This document shows positions 25,939 through 35,038 of a DNA stretch of 64,000 nucleotides, piece after piece. Within the stretch, counting starts at the first letter, position 1, and every line of letters begins with the position of its first letter. The position numbers were made by a program, and so were the translations under genes. Source of the DNA: an uncultured SAR116 cluster alpha proteobacterium (lineage in GTDB: Bacteria; Pseudomonadota; Alphaproteobacteria; Puniceispirillales; Marisalimonadaceae); contig CACBDG010000006.1 of assembly GCA_902537945.1 (NCBI GenBank), positions 35,273 to 99,272 on the forward strand. Reading direction: 5' to 3'. Under the pieces are notes generated by a model, which was not told where the DNA came from, ran no database searches, and saw nothing but the letters and a program-made list of their open reading frames with translations.

Positions 25939-28256
25939 GTTAGTTCAGTAGCATCTTTATTTTTATTTTTTGGATCTATAATCTTCTTCTTGTCTTTGTC
26001 AGCAGAACTCTCTGTTTTTAATGTTAATTTGTCTTTTAATAAATCAACATATACAACTCCGCCATCAACTAATCTTCCAAATAATAGCTCTTCAGCCAAA
26101 GGCTTTTTTATATGCTCTTGAATTACTCTTCCTAATGGTCTAGCACCAAAAATTTTGTCATAACCCTTTGTTGCTAGCCAATCTCTAGCTTTATCAGTTA
26201 AAACAACAGATACACCTTTTTCAGATAATTGTGCTTCTAATTGCATAATAAATTTATCAACTACCATTCTTACAACTTCTAATGGTAAATATCCAAAAGG
26301 TATTATAGCATCTAATCTATTTCGAAATTCTGGTGCAAATAACTTGTCAATTGCTTCACCATCAGCTCCTTCACGATTTTCTTTCTTGAAACCTATTGCT
26401 GCTTTTGATAGCTCTTGTGCTCCTGCATTGGTAGTCATTATTAAAACCGTGTTTCTGAAATCTACAGATTTACCATTATTGTCTGTTAATTTTCCATGAT
26501 CCATTACTTGAAGAAGTAAGTTAAATAAATCTGGATGAGCTTTTTCTATTTCATCTAACAACAATACTGAATGAGGATTTTGGTCAACAGCATCAGTTAA
26601 AAGACCACCTTGATCAAAACCAACATAACCTGGAGGAGCCCCAATTAATCTTGAGACAGTATGTCGTTCCATATATTCAGACATATCAAACCTTATGAGT
26701 TTTACCCCAGTTGCTTCGGCCAATTGCTTAGCAACTTCAGTTTTTCCAACACCCGTTGGTCCTGAGAATAAGTAACAGCCAACAGGTTTTTCACCCTCTC
26801 TTAGGCCAGCTCTTGATAATTTGATACTTGAAACTAATTCAGAGACTGCTTTATCCTGTCCATATACCATTCTTTTTAAATCATCTTCTAATTTTGAAAG
26901 GGCTTTTCTATCATCTGTTGACACATTTCTAGGAGGTATTCTTGCAATTAATGCAATAGTTTCTTCAATTTCAACTTTACCAATAATTTTCTTTCTCTTT
27001 GATTTATTTTTTAACATTTGAGCTGCAGCTGTTTCGTCTATAACGTCAATAGCTTTGTCTGGTAACTTTCTGTCGTTTATGTATCTAGCAGATAGTTCAA
27101 CAGCTGTTTTAATAGCAATATTAGTGAATTTTAAATTATGATGTTTTTCATAACGAGATTTCAGACCCATTAAGATTTTTACAGTATCTTCAACATTTGG
27201 CTCTGGAACATCAATTTTTTGAAATCTTCTTACTAATGCTCTATCTTTATCAAAATATCCTCTATATTCTTTATACGTTGTTGAGCCAATACATCTTAAT
27301 GAACCATTTTGAAGTGCTGGTTTTAATAAATTAGATGCATCCATTGCTCCTCCACTGGTCGCTCCTGCACCAATTATAGTATGTATTTCATCAATAAATA
27401 ATATAGCATTTTCATTTTGTTCAATCTCTTTCATTACGGCTTTCAAACGCTCTTCAAAGTCACCTCTGTATCTTGTACCTGCTAGCAATGCACCCATATC
27501 TAAAGCATAAATTTCTGAATTCAATAAAACTTCCGGAACATTACCATTAACAACCTTATCAGCTAAACCTTCTGCAATTGCAGTTTTTCCTACACCAGGG
27601 TCACCCACCAATAAAGGATTATTCTTTGTTCTTCTACATAAAACCTGAATGGTTCTATCTAACTCAGATTGCCTGCCTATTAAAGGATCGACTTTACCAT
27701 CAGCTGCTTTTTCATTTAAGTTAACCGCATATTTTTCTAGAGCTTTTTCAGATTTTTTATTATCACCATCTTCAATTTCGGTATCAGCTCCTAATGGTAT
27801 AGATGATTTTGAGTAATTTGGATCTTTCGCCAATCCATGACTTATAAAACTAACTGCATCAAGACGTTTCATATCCTGTTTTTGGAGTAAATAAACTGCA
27901 TAGCAATCTCTTTCAGAAAACATAGCTACTAAGATATTTGCTCCTGTTGCTTCACTTCTGCCTGAAGATTGAGTATGTATTACAGCTCTTTGGACAACTC
28001 TTTGAAAACCTGCTGTTGGCTGTGTATCTGCTTCTTTATCTGATGTAACAATTGCCTTCAATTCTTCTTTTAAATATCTATCTATGTCTTCTTCTAATAT
28101 TTTCACATTCACTGAACATGCTTTTAAGACTTCCACAGCATCTTGATCTTTTAACAAAGCAGAAAGTAAATGCTCTAATGTTGCAAACTCATGCTTTAAT
28201 GAAGACGCATTTGTCATGGCTCGTCTAAGAGTTTCTTCTAAAGATTTAGATAACAT
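25935..28256 (-). CDS. clpA: ATP-dependent Clp protease ATP-binding subunit ClpA
   Basis: ClpA is a hexameric AAA+ unfoldase that feeds substrates to ClpP. Seen: a double ClpN domain (about 1-145), a first AAA+ module with Walker A GDPGVGKT (218-225) and LFIDEIHT, a second AAA+ module with Walker A GPTGVGKT (499-506) and LLLDEIEK, and the ClpP-docking IGF tripeptide (621-623). The N-terminal domain and lack of a long middle domain mark it as ClpA rather than ClpB or ClpC. The 773-residue length is normal. clpS lies 2 bp upstream on the same strand, so adaptor and unfoldase are co-expressed. ClpP is not in the window. Confidence 0.97.
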   Translation of the reverse strand: MLSKSLEETLRRAMTNASSLKHEFATLEHLLSALLKDQDAVEVLKACSVNVKILEEDIDRYLKEELKAIVTSDKEADTQPTAGFQRVVQRAVIHTQSSGRSEATGANILVAMFSERDCYAVYLLQKQDMKRLDAVSFISHGLAKDPNYSKSSIPLGADTEIEDGDNKKSEKALEKYAVNLNEKAADGKVDPLIGRQSELDRTIQVLCRRTKNNPLLVGDPGVGKTAIAEGLADKVVNGNVPEVLLNSEIYALDMGALLAGTRYRGDFEERLKAVMKEIEQNENAILFIDEIHTIIGAGATSGGAMDASNLLKPALQNGSLRCIGSTTYKEYRGYFDKDRALVRRFQKIDVPEPNVEDTVKILMGLKSRYEKHHNLKFTNIAIKTAVELSARYINDRKLPDKAIDVIDETAAAQMLKNKSKRKKIIGKVEIEETIALIARIPPRNVSTDDRKALSKLEDDLKRMVYGQDKAVSELVSSIKLSRAGLREGEKPVGCYLFSGPTGVGKTEVAKQLAEATGVKLIRFDMSEYMERHTVSRLIGAPPGYVGFDQGGLLTDAVDQNPHSVLLLDEIEKAHPDLFNLLLQVMDHGKLTDNNGKSVDFRNTVLIMTTNAGAQELSKAAIGFKKENREGADGEAIDKLFAPEFRNRLDAIIPFGYLPLEVVRMVVDKFIMQLEAQLSEKGVSVVLTDKARDWLATKGYDKIFGARPLGRVIQEHIKKPLAEELLFGRLVDGGVVYVDLLKDKLTLKTESSADKDKKKIIDPKNKNKDATELT

Positions 28257-28258
28257 TG

Positions 28259-28648
28259 TTATTCCTTTTCTAATTGAACTTGTAAAGGATGCTCATATTT
28301 ACGGGCATAGTTCATAACTTGCATCGCTTTGGTTTCTGCTAAATCATATGCATAAATTCCACACACACCAACTCCACGTTGATGGACATGAAGCATTATT
28401 TGTGTAGCCTCTTCTCTATTTTTTTTAAAAAACTTTTCTAGCACTTCAATAACAAACTCCATTGGGGTATAGTCATCATTCATCATTAATACTCTATAGA
28501 GTGGTGGAGTTTTTGTTTTTGGCTTTACAGCTAATTTTATATTTCCTTCAACTTCATCTTTACTATCTTTATTTTCACCCATAGAGATCGATGGTATAAC
28601 TCTTAAATCAAAATCTTGAAGATTTCTATATTTTCTGTTAATGGACAA
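28259..28648 (-). CDS. clpS: ClpS adaptor for ClpAP
   Basis: ClpS binds proteins with N-terminal Leu, Phe, Tyr or Trp and hands them to ClpA. Seen: an unstructured N-terminal extension (about 1-45) that engages ClpA in the family, then the conserved core with [18 protein letters not shown] (substrate pocket Asn-Asp), [15 protein letters not shown] with the conserved His, and AETK. It is 129 residues from a TTG at 28648; the next in-frame ATG (28582) would remove 22 residues of the extension and lacks a ribosome-binding site. Only 2 bp separate it from clpA. Together with aat in this window it completes the dedicated Leu/N-degron genes. Confidence 0.95.
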   Translation of the reverse strand: MSINRKYRNLQDFDLRVIPSISMGENKDSKDEVEGNIKLAVKPKTKTPPLYRVLMMNDDYTPMEFVIEVLEKFFKKNREEATQIMLHVHQRGVGVCGIYAYDLAETKAMQVMNYARKYEHPLQVQLEKE

Positions 28649-28851
28649 TTTCTTGGATATTCCTTTTTTAGTATAAACTATTTAATAATATAAGAACGAC
28701 TTACAGCTTCAACAAGTTTAAGTTAATTTTTTTTTAATATACTCTTTCATAATTATTACTTGTATTTTATACTAAATGTAGTGTTTTGTTAGAAAAATAA
28801 TCTAAATGATGTATTTATTTTTATGTTCAGATTATATTTTTTTTAACTTTT

Positions 28852-30168
28852 ATGCTATTAAACATCTTTAAATTAATTTTTTTGGATAAAAAATTGCTTA
28901 AAAATTATACTAAAATATTAAATTATCATAAATATTTTTTATTTCAAAAACACTATTCAATCCATTTAATAAAACTAATTCTCAATTCTATATTTATTTT
29001 ATTTTTTATGGTTGTTGCTTCATCTGCTAAAGCTAAATATGCCTCTTTTATTATAAATGAAAATACCAAACGTATTTATCATAATACTAATGCAGATACC
29101 AGGAACTACCCTGCTTCTTTAACAAAAATTATGACTTTATACATGATATTTGATGCTTTAAAAGATAAAAAAATTTCTATGAATACCAAATTTAAAATTT
29201 CTAAACGTGCAGCTAGACAACCTCCATCTAAATTAAATCTTTCTCCTGGTTCTAGTATTACAGTTAAAAATGCTATTTTGGCTTTAATTACTAAATCAGC
29301 CAATGATGTAGCAACAGTTGTAGCTGAAAACCTTGGAAAATCAGAAAAAAATTTTGCTAAATTAATGACAAGAAAAGCTAAAAAATTGGGTATGACACGT
29401 ACAATTTTTAAAAATGCTTCAGGTTTACCTAATAGGGGTCAATTATCTACAGCTAGAGATATGGCGGTTCTAGGAATGGCTATTAGGAAAAATCACCCTA
29501 ATTTTTTTAAATTATTCAAAACTAAATCTTTTGTTTATAAGGGAGTTAAATATACCAATCATAATAATCTGCTAAGTAGTTACTCTGGAACAGATGGTAT
29601 TAAAACTGGTTATACGAATGCCTCTGGATTTAATCTTGTCGCTTCTGTTGAAAGAAATGGACAAAGAATTATTGGTGTTGTTTTTGGTGGTAAAAAGGCA
29701 AGATCACGTGATAGACATATGATAAATTTACTAAATAAATACTTTAAAACTAGTCTATCTAAACCACTTGTCAGAATAGCAAAACCTTCTGAAATGCCGA
29801 AAGTTCGACCAAAAATTATTATTGCAGAAAAAAATGTAAAAAGTTTTAAAATACCTCATAAAACCAACAAAACTTTCTACTCTGAAAATATTCAAGAGGA
29901 TTGGTTTGTACAAATTGGTGCTTTTAAGAATAGATTAAATGCTCATAAAGCAGCCCGTAACGCTAGAAATATTGTTCCAGAACAACTTGGTAACTTACCT
30001 GCCTCATTAAGTAAGATTACTAAGACTAACAATTCAAATAATAATTTAGAGTACTTATGGAGAGTTCGTTTTATTGAATTAGCAGAAAATCAAGCTCGTT
30101 CAGTTTGCGCAGAACTCTGGACTTCTGGTCTGAGTTGTATTCCACTTCCTTCTAATAATAAATCTTAA
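28852..30168 (+). CDS. dacA: D-alanyl-D-alanine carboxypeptidase (S11) with SPOR domain
   Basis: This is a periplasmic low-molecular-weight PBP that trims the terminal D-Ala from peptidoglycan pentapeptides. Seen: a membrane segment (about 40-60) ending in an AKA-type signal cleavage site, a peptidase S11 domain with SxxK at S89-K92, SxN at S149-N151 and KTG at 251-253, and a C-terminal SPOR domain (about 343-435) that binds denuded glycan at division sites. About 38 residues precede the hydrophobic segment, an unusually long n-region; the true start may be downstream but no better ATG is visible before residue 53. A divergent spacer of 203 bp separates it from clpS; this grouping is known in Alphaproteobacteria. 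Confidence 0.92.
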   Translation: MLLNIFKLIFLDKKLLKNYTKILNYHKYFLFQKHYSIHLIKLILNSIFILFFMVVASSAKAKYASFIINENTKRIYHNTNADTRNYPASLTKIMTLYMIFDALKDKKISMNTKFKISKRAARQPPSKLNLSPGSSITVKNAILALITKSANDVATVVAENLGKSEKNFAKLMTRKAKKLGMTRTIFKNASGLPNRGQLSTARDMAVLGMAIRKNHPNFFKLFKTKSFVYKGVKYTNHNNLLSSYSGTDGIKTGYTNASGFNLVASVERNGQRIIGVVFGGKKARSRDRHMINLLNKYFKTSLSKPLVRIAKPSEMPKVRPKIIIAEKNVKSFKIPHKTNKTFYSENIQEDWFVQIGAFKNRLNAHKAARNARNIVPEQLGNLPASLSKITKTNNSNNNLEYLWRVRFIELAENQARSVCAELWTSGLSCIPLPSNNKS

Positions 30169-30181
30169 TACGAATAATTCT

Positions 30182-31504
30182 CTAAGATACTTTTAATATG
30201 TCAGCCCAATTTGTAGTGTAAAAAGGAGATCTATAAAAAGATCGCATTCTCCATTTATCTTTTCCTATTTTCTTTCTTCCTGAGTATTTTACTATCCCTT
30301 GAGAACCGTAAAATAATGTCATTTTTCCCATTTTAGTATTTATGTCGTCTAATATTTTCATACAGGCATCAGATGCGTTAGCAATATTTTTATAATTTTT
30401 GTCATATGTAAACAAGTTATCTTGAATAACATAATCGTTATTTTTCAAGTCTTTTTTTCTTTGTTTTAAATCAAGTAATATTACTCCAATTTTTTTATAA
30501 TTATAATTTGGACGATAAAGTCTATCTAATACCTTAAATGCTTTTTGCATTATGATATTTGTATTATCTGTTAAATCTTCGAAGGGTAATATAGCACTAT
30601 TATTATATTGTAAATCCTTCTTTCTAAAACGATTAGTATTAATAAAGACACAAATCTCTCCACATAAACTATCTTGACTTCTAAGCTTCTCTGCTGCTCT
30701 TGCCACATGATTTGCCAATGCTTGTTTGAGATTATATTTATCGTTAATCATATTGCCAAAAGATCTGGAAACTGTAATAGATTTTTTATCCACTATATTT
30801 TCTAGGGCAAGACAAGAATTTCCTCTTAATTCATAAACCATACGTTCACCAACAACTGATACTAATTTTCTGATCTGACGAGGATCTGATTGCTGTAAAT
30901 CAAATGGATTATTAACTCCTATTGATTTTAAACGATTTGCCCATCCTTTAGAGATACCCCAAATATCTTCTAATTGGATATTACTTAGTATACTGGTTAA
31001 ATGATCAGATATACTTAAAACATAAACACCGTTAGATGAATGTTTCTTGGCCATTTTATTTGCTAATTTTGCTAATGTTTTAGTGGGACCTACTCCAATC
31101 GACACAGGTATACCAGTCCACTGATAAATAAATTGCCTAATTTTAAACATTTCTTCTGAAATAGTTTTTATATTGAATTTTCTTAAGTCAAGGAATGCTT
31201 CATCAATAGAATATATCTCCATATCAGGTACGAAATAATTTAATGAGCTCATTACCCGAGAAGACATATCTCCATATAAAGTATAGTTTGAGGAATATGT
31301 AAATATTTTATTCTTCTTTATTAACGTTTTGTATAAGTGTAATGGAGCTCCCATAGGAATTCCTAAAGATTTTGCTTCATTAGATCTAGCAATAATACAC
31401 CCATCATTATTGGATAATACTATAACTGGTTTGTTCCTCAATAAAGGATTAAAAACTCTTTCGCAGGAAACATAAAAATTGTTACAATCAACTAGACCAT
31501 ACAT
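30182..31504 (-). CDS. umuC: DNA polymerase V catalytic subunit UmuC (Y-family)
   Basis: UmuC is the error-prone translesion polymerase subunit of the SOS response. Seen: the palm with DCNNFYVSCERVFNP (first catalytic Asp), NNDGCIIARSNEAK, the catalytic YSIDEAFLD motif, the PVSIGVGPTKTLAKLANK helix-hairpin region, and a long little-finger domain with SRSFG. The 440-residue length is slightly above E. coli UmuC (422). It starts one base after the umuD TGA stop, so the two are translationally coupled, and shares its SOS box. Confidence 0.95.
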   Translation of the reverse strand: MYGLVDCNNFYVSCERVFNPLLRNKPVIVLSNNDGCIIARSNEAKSLGIPMGAPLHLYKTLIKKNKIFTYSSNYTLYGDMSSRVMSSLNYFVPDMEIYSIDEAFLDLRKFNIKTISEEMFKIRQFIYQWTGIPVSIGVGPTKTLAKLANKMAKKHSSNGVYVLSISDHLTSILSNIQLEDIWGISKGWANRLKSIGVNNPFDLQQSDPRQIRKLVSVVGERMVYELRGNSCLALENIVDKKSITVSRSFGNMINDKYNLKQALANHVARAAEKLRSQDSLCGEICVFINTNRFRKKDLQYNNSAILPFEDLTDNTNIIMQKAFKVLDRLYRPNYNYKKIGVILLDLKQRKKDLKNNDYVIQDNLFTYDKNYKNIANASDACMKILDDINTKMGKMTLFYGSQGIVKYSGRKKIGKDKWRMRSFYRSPFYTTNWADILKVS

Positions 31505-31505
31505 A

Positions 31506-31994
31506 TCACAAAAAATGAACCGAACTAGTTACCACTCCCCAAATTTCCATATTCATATGATCTTCAATTTCAATTGGCTTATACAAATCGTTTTCTGGCA
31601 TTAATATTATTTTTCCAGATTGCTTATATAACCTTTTAACGGTCATTTGTCCGTCTAAAACAGCTATAATCACTTTCCCGTGTGCAGGCTTAATACTCCT
31701 GTCAACAACCAAGATATCATTATCATTTATACCAGCATTAATCATTGAATCACCATTAACGCGAACAAAAAATGTTGCAGCAGGACGTTTAATTAAATAG
31801 CTATTTAAATCTAAACTTTTCTCTAGGTTATCATCTGCAGGAGAAGGAAAACCTGCTGAAACTTTAGAGCTATAAAAAGGGAAAGTTTGAGGACGATTTA
31901 AACATGGTTTAAATACTTCTAGTTTATCTGACATCTTATAGTGTCCGTTTTGGGCTAAAATTCTTTTGGTTACTTCTAAATTTAAATTAATCAT
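31506..31994 (-). CDS. umuD: UmuD, self-cleaving LexA-like subunit of DNA polymerase V
   Basis: UmuD undergoes RecA-stimulated self-cleavage to UmuD', which joins UmuC as Pol V. Seen (numbered from the ATG at 31994): cleavage site Ala47-Gly48 in SAGFPSP, nucleophile Ser83 in GDSM, and general base Lys120 in VKRL. Spacings Gly-Ser 35 and Ser-Lys 37 equal those of E. coli UmuD (G25, S60, K97). The frame can be read further up to a TTG at 32054 or ATG at 32033, but that would place the SOS box inside the gene. The ATG at 31994 has a GGA about nine bases upstream and gives 162 residues, closer to the family. The stop is TGA. Confidence 0.93.
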   Translation of the reverse strand: MINLNLEVTKRILAQNGHYKMSDKLEVFKPCLNRPQTFPFYSSKVSAGFPSPADDNLEKSLDLNSYLIKRPAATFFVRVNGDSMINAGINDNDILVVDRSIKPAHGKVIIAVLDGQMTVKRLYKQSGKIILMPENDLYKPIEIEDHMNMEIWGVVTSSVHFL

Positions 31995-32014
31995 TATTTC
32001 ATTCCAAATATTTT

Positions 32015-32029
32015 GTTCATGTTTTGTTC
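32015..32029 (-). promoter_or_regulatory. LexA/SOS box of alphaproteobacterial type upstream of umuDC
   Basis: GTTC-N7-GTTC is exact (plus strand 32015-32018 and 32026-32029; reads GAAC-N7-GAAC on the umuD strand). This direct repeat is the LexA operator described for Alphaproteobacteria, unlike the CTGT-N8-ACAG of E. coli. It ends 20 bp upstream of the proposed umuD ATG and follows a TTGACT (32054-32049) that may be a -35 element. LexA repression of umuDC is the expected consequence. Confidence 0.78.
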
Positions 32030-32112
32030 TCATATAAATATGATAAAAAGTCAACTGTTAAAAGTAAAATTAGATAAAAATTAGAAAAAAAAACTTAATA
32101 TATATTCTTATA

Positions 32113-32373
32113 TTAACGATCTTTCAATTTTTTGAGCAAACTATCTAAATCGTGATCTACTTGGTCATCAAAACCATTTTTAGACGAAAAATACGCTAAG
32201 GACATTAGACCGGAACCTAATAAAATGGTAAAGAAAGCACCAACAAAAATTGCTATTTTTCCATTATAACTAATTGTAACATCTGACATTTGTAACCATA
32301 AATTAATTGCAAATATTGTTATTAATATCGCAATAGATATAGCTAGAATAATTAGAAATAAAGTATTTTTCAT
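32113..32373 (-). CDS. Small two-helix membrane protein, unknown
   Basis: I do not recognise this 86-residue protein. It has two predicted transmembrane helices (about 4-28 and 40-63), joined by a short polar loop with a YNGK stretch, and a charged C-terminal tail rich in Asp and Lys (about 66-86). By the positive-inside rule the tail is probably cytoplasmic. It lies 42 bp downstream of the M20 amidohydrolase on the same strand and upstream of umuDC. The ATG has no strong Shine-Dalgarno. The clear membrane pattern makes a real gene likely. Confidence 0.65.
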   Translation of the reverse strand: MKNTLFLIILAISIAILITIFAINLWLQMSDVTISYNGKIAIFVGAFFTILLGSGLMSLAYFSSKNGFDDQVDHDLDSLLKKLKDR

Positions 32374-32415
32374 ATCTATATATATATTAGTAAATCCAAG
32401 ACAAGTCTATCAATA

Positions 32416-33603
32416 TTATCTAAGGGGCATTTCTGATTTAACTAATTGTTCCCAGTATGCAATACCTAAGGGTAAAATATCGTCATTAAAATCGTACTTA
32501 CTATTATGTAGCATACAACCTAACTTCCCTTCACCTGCTCCCAACCATATATATGACCCGGGTATTTTTTCTAACATATAAGCGAAATCTTCAGCGCCCA
32601 TAGAAGGTGCCATATTAGTTTTAACCGAATCTTTACCAAATAAACTTGATGAAACTTCAATTGCTTTTTCACTAGATTCAATGTCATTTATTGTTACAGG
32701 ATAACCTTTAATGACAGATACATTGGCTGAGCAACCATAAGCTATTGCTGTAGCCTCACAAATTTCTGTAAATTGTTTATGAACATTTATTCTAGTGTCT
32801 GAATTAATAGTTCTAATAGTACCGATAAAATTTGCTGTTTGGGGTATAATGTTAAATCCAGAACCAGCATTAATTTGAGTTACAGAAATCACAATTGAAT
32901 CAAGAGGATTCTGTCTTCGAGAAACTATCTGTTGTAAAGCCTGAACAATAGCAGTAACAGCCAAAACAGGATCATTTGTTGCTTGAGGCATTGCGGCATG
33001 GCCACCATTTCCATTTATAGTAACTTCAAATTTGTCTGCTGCTGCCATAACAGATCCTTTATGAACAGCAACACTTCCTTCACTCATGCCTGGCCAATTA
33101 TGCATACCCCAAACACTATCCATAGGAAACTGTTCAAACAAACCATCCTCTATCATGGCAAGTCCACCACCCCCACCTTCTTCTGCAGGTTGGAATATAA
33201 AATACACAGTTCCATCAAAATCCTTTTTTGAAGATAATAATTTAGCTGCCCCAAGTAGCATGGCTGTGTGACCATCATGACCACATGCATGCATACGACC
33301 ATCAAACTTTGACTTATAAGAAAAATCATTTTCTTCGGTAATTGGTAGGGCGTCCATATCAGCCCTCAATCCAATAGCTTTATTTCCTCCACCACCAAGA
33401 CTAGCATTAGCTCCCTTTAAAACTCCAATAACACCTGTTTTAGCCATTCCTCTGTAAATCTCTAAACCAAAAGATTCGAGTTTTTCTGCAACAAAGTTAG
33501 ATGTCCATTCTTCTTCATAGCCAAGCTCTGGATGAGCATGCAACTCATGCCTCCACTTTTTTATTTCAGGAAAAATATTAATAATTTCATTTGATATTTT
33601 CAT
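32416..33603 (-). CDS. M20 family metal-dependent amidohydrolase (hippurate hydrolase-like)
   Basis: This is a cytoplasmic di-metal hydrolase that removes acyl groups from N-acyl amino acids or similar amides; the exact substrate is unknown. Seen (from the ATG at 33603): LRADMDALP with Asp82, HACGHDGH (His105, Cys107, His109), the general-base Glu pair in PAEEGGGG (141-142), WGMHNWPG, a dimerisation domain with GHAAMPQ, and the C-terminal metal ligand region MGAEDFAYM. The frame extends 20 codons further upstream, but AAGGAG lies eight bases before the ATG at 33603, which therefore decides the start and gives 395 residues, the family length. Confidence 0.92.
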   Translation of the reverse strand: MKISNEIINIFPEIKKWRHELHAHPELGYEEEWTSNFVAEKLESFGLEIYRGMAKTGVIGVLKGANASLGGGGNKAIGLRADMDALPITEENDFSYKSKFDGRMHACGHDGHTAMLLGAAKLLSSKKDFDGTVYFIFQPAEEGGGGGLAMIEDGLFEQFPMDSVWGMHNWPGMSEGSVAVHKGSVMAAADKFEVTINGNGGHAAMPQATNDPVLAVTAIVQALQQIVSRRQNPLDSIVISVTQINAGSGFNIIPQTANFIGTIRTINSDTRINVHKQFTEICEATAIAYGCSANVSVIKGYPVTINDIESSEKAIEVSSSLFGKDSVKTNMAPSMGAEDFAYMLEKIPGSYIWLGAGEGKLGCMLHNSKYDFNDDILPLGIAYWEQLVKSEMPLR

Positions 33604-33763
33604 CTGACTCTCCTTGAAATTATTATAAATACTCTTGAAACAAAAGGTCAACTTTCTAATCATTGAGCTATCGTATAGATATTTAATATGCTAACTTGTT
33701 AAAACTTAATCTTCAAATCTACAAATCAGTTTTTTTAAAATAATTTTTTGGAATTTAGCGAAT

Positions 33764-35038
33764 ATGAAACAAATAAATATTCTTCCTAAAAATAACTTAC
33801 AAAAATTTATGTTTATTTTCTTACCTTTCGCTTGTGGGTATTTTTTATCTTATCTTTATCGGTCAACTAACGCCGTTCTTGCTCCATATTTAAGCAATGA
33901 CTTGAACTTAAATGCAGAACAACTTGGTTTAATTACATCTGCTTATTTTTTAACATTTGGTTTGTTTCAGTTACCCTTAGGAGTTTTACTTGATAAGTTT
34001 GGCGCAAGGAGAGTTCAAAGTATTCTATTTTTCGTTGCTGCAACTGGAGCTATATTATTTAGCTTTGGAAACAATGTTTGGTCACTAGTTATAGCCCGTG
34101 GATTAATTGGACTGGGCGTTTCTGGCGCTTTAATGGGAGCATTTAAAGCTTTTGCAGTTTGGTTTCCTAAAGAAAGGCTTCCACTTTTAATAGGTCTGTT
34201 TATGTCAGCAGGCGGAATGGGCGCGATTGTAGCGTCAATACCTTTAGAAATGGCTATGCAAATAACTGATTGGAGAGGAGTTTATTTATTTCTTGGAGTA
34301 ATTACAATTTTTATTGGAATTCTAATATTCTTTATAGTTCCAGAAAAAAAAGAAATTGCTAATAATGAAAAAGTATTACCCGTTCTGAGAGTGTTAAAGG
34401 AAATTTATACAAGCTATGCTTTTTGGAGAATTGGTCCGTTATCTGGAATTGCAGGAGGCACTGGCCTTGCTATATTAGGACTATGGGCAGGTCCTTGGCT
34501 AGCCGATATTGGTAAGTTTAATAAAAGTGAAATTGCTAGTATTCTCTTTATTTCAACAATAATGATGACCATTGGAACAACATCTTTAGGTATAATTACA
34601 GATTATTTAAGAAAATTTAACATATCACCTGTTGGTGTTATGGGAGGCGCTTTAATAATATTTATAATTCCATTTACAATAATTACATTTGGATTAATGC
34701 CAAAAGCAATATGGCCATGGATTATCTTAAGCATAACATCATTAGCAGCCACATTAGCTTATGCTGGGCTTAGTCAACATTTTCCTAATAGCTATGCTGC
34801 TCGTGCGTCTACAGCTATAAATTTGATATGTTTTTTAATGGCTTTTATAGCTCAATATGCAATTGGTTTTATAATGCAAATAGTTGAGCCAGGAAAACAA
34901 AGTGGATATTCAATAAAAGCTTATCAAGCAGGTTTTGGCTTATTTTTAGGACTATTAATTATTTGTTATATAATTTTTATAATAATGAGTTTAATTGAAA
35001 TAAAAAATAAGAAAAAAATTATGGGTAATGACGTTTAG
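33764..35038 (+). CDS. MFS transporter (12 TM)
   Basis: This is an inner-membrane secondary transporter of the major facilitator superfamily. Seen: 12 predicted helices over 424 residues, the loop 2-3 signature GVLLDKFGARR (about 73-83), and an N-terminal SYLYRSTNAVLAPYL segment like that of nitrate/nitrite- or sugar-acid-related MFS proteins. The substrate cannot be told from sequence. It is divergent from the M20 amidohydrolase, so uptake of an amide substrate is possible but unsupported. Its last 20 bp overlap the 3' end of convergent pdxH. Confidence 0.88.
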   Translation: MKQINILPKNNLQKFMFIFLPFACGYFLSYLYRSTNAVLAPYLSNDLNLNAEQLGLITSAYFLTFGLFQLPLGVLLDKFGARRVQSILFFVAATGAILFSFGNNVWSLVIARGLIGLGVSGALMGAFKAFAVWFPKERLPLLIGLFMSAGGMGAIVASIPLEMAMQITDWRGVYLFLGVITIFIGILIFFIVPEKKEIANNEKVLPVLRVLKEIYTSYAFWRIGPLSGIAGGTGLAILGLWAGPWLADIGKFNKSEIASILFISTIMMTIGTTSLGIITDYLRKFNISPVGVMGGALIIFIIPFTIITFGLMPKAIWPWIILSITSLAATLAYAGLSQHFPNSYAARASTAINLICFLMAFIAQYAIGFIMQIVEPGKQSGYSIKAYQAGFGLFLGLLIICYIIFIIMSLIEIKNKKKIMGNDV

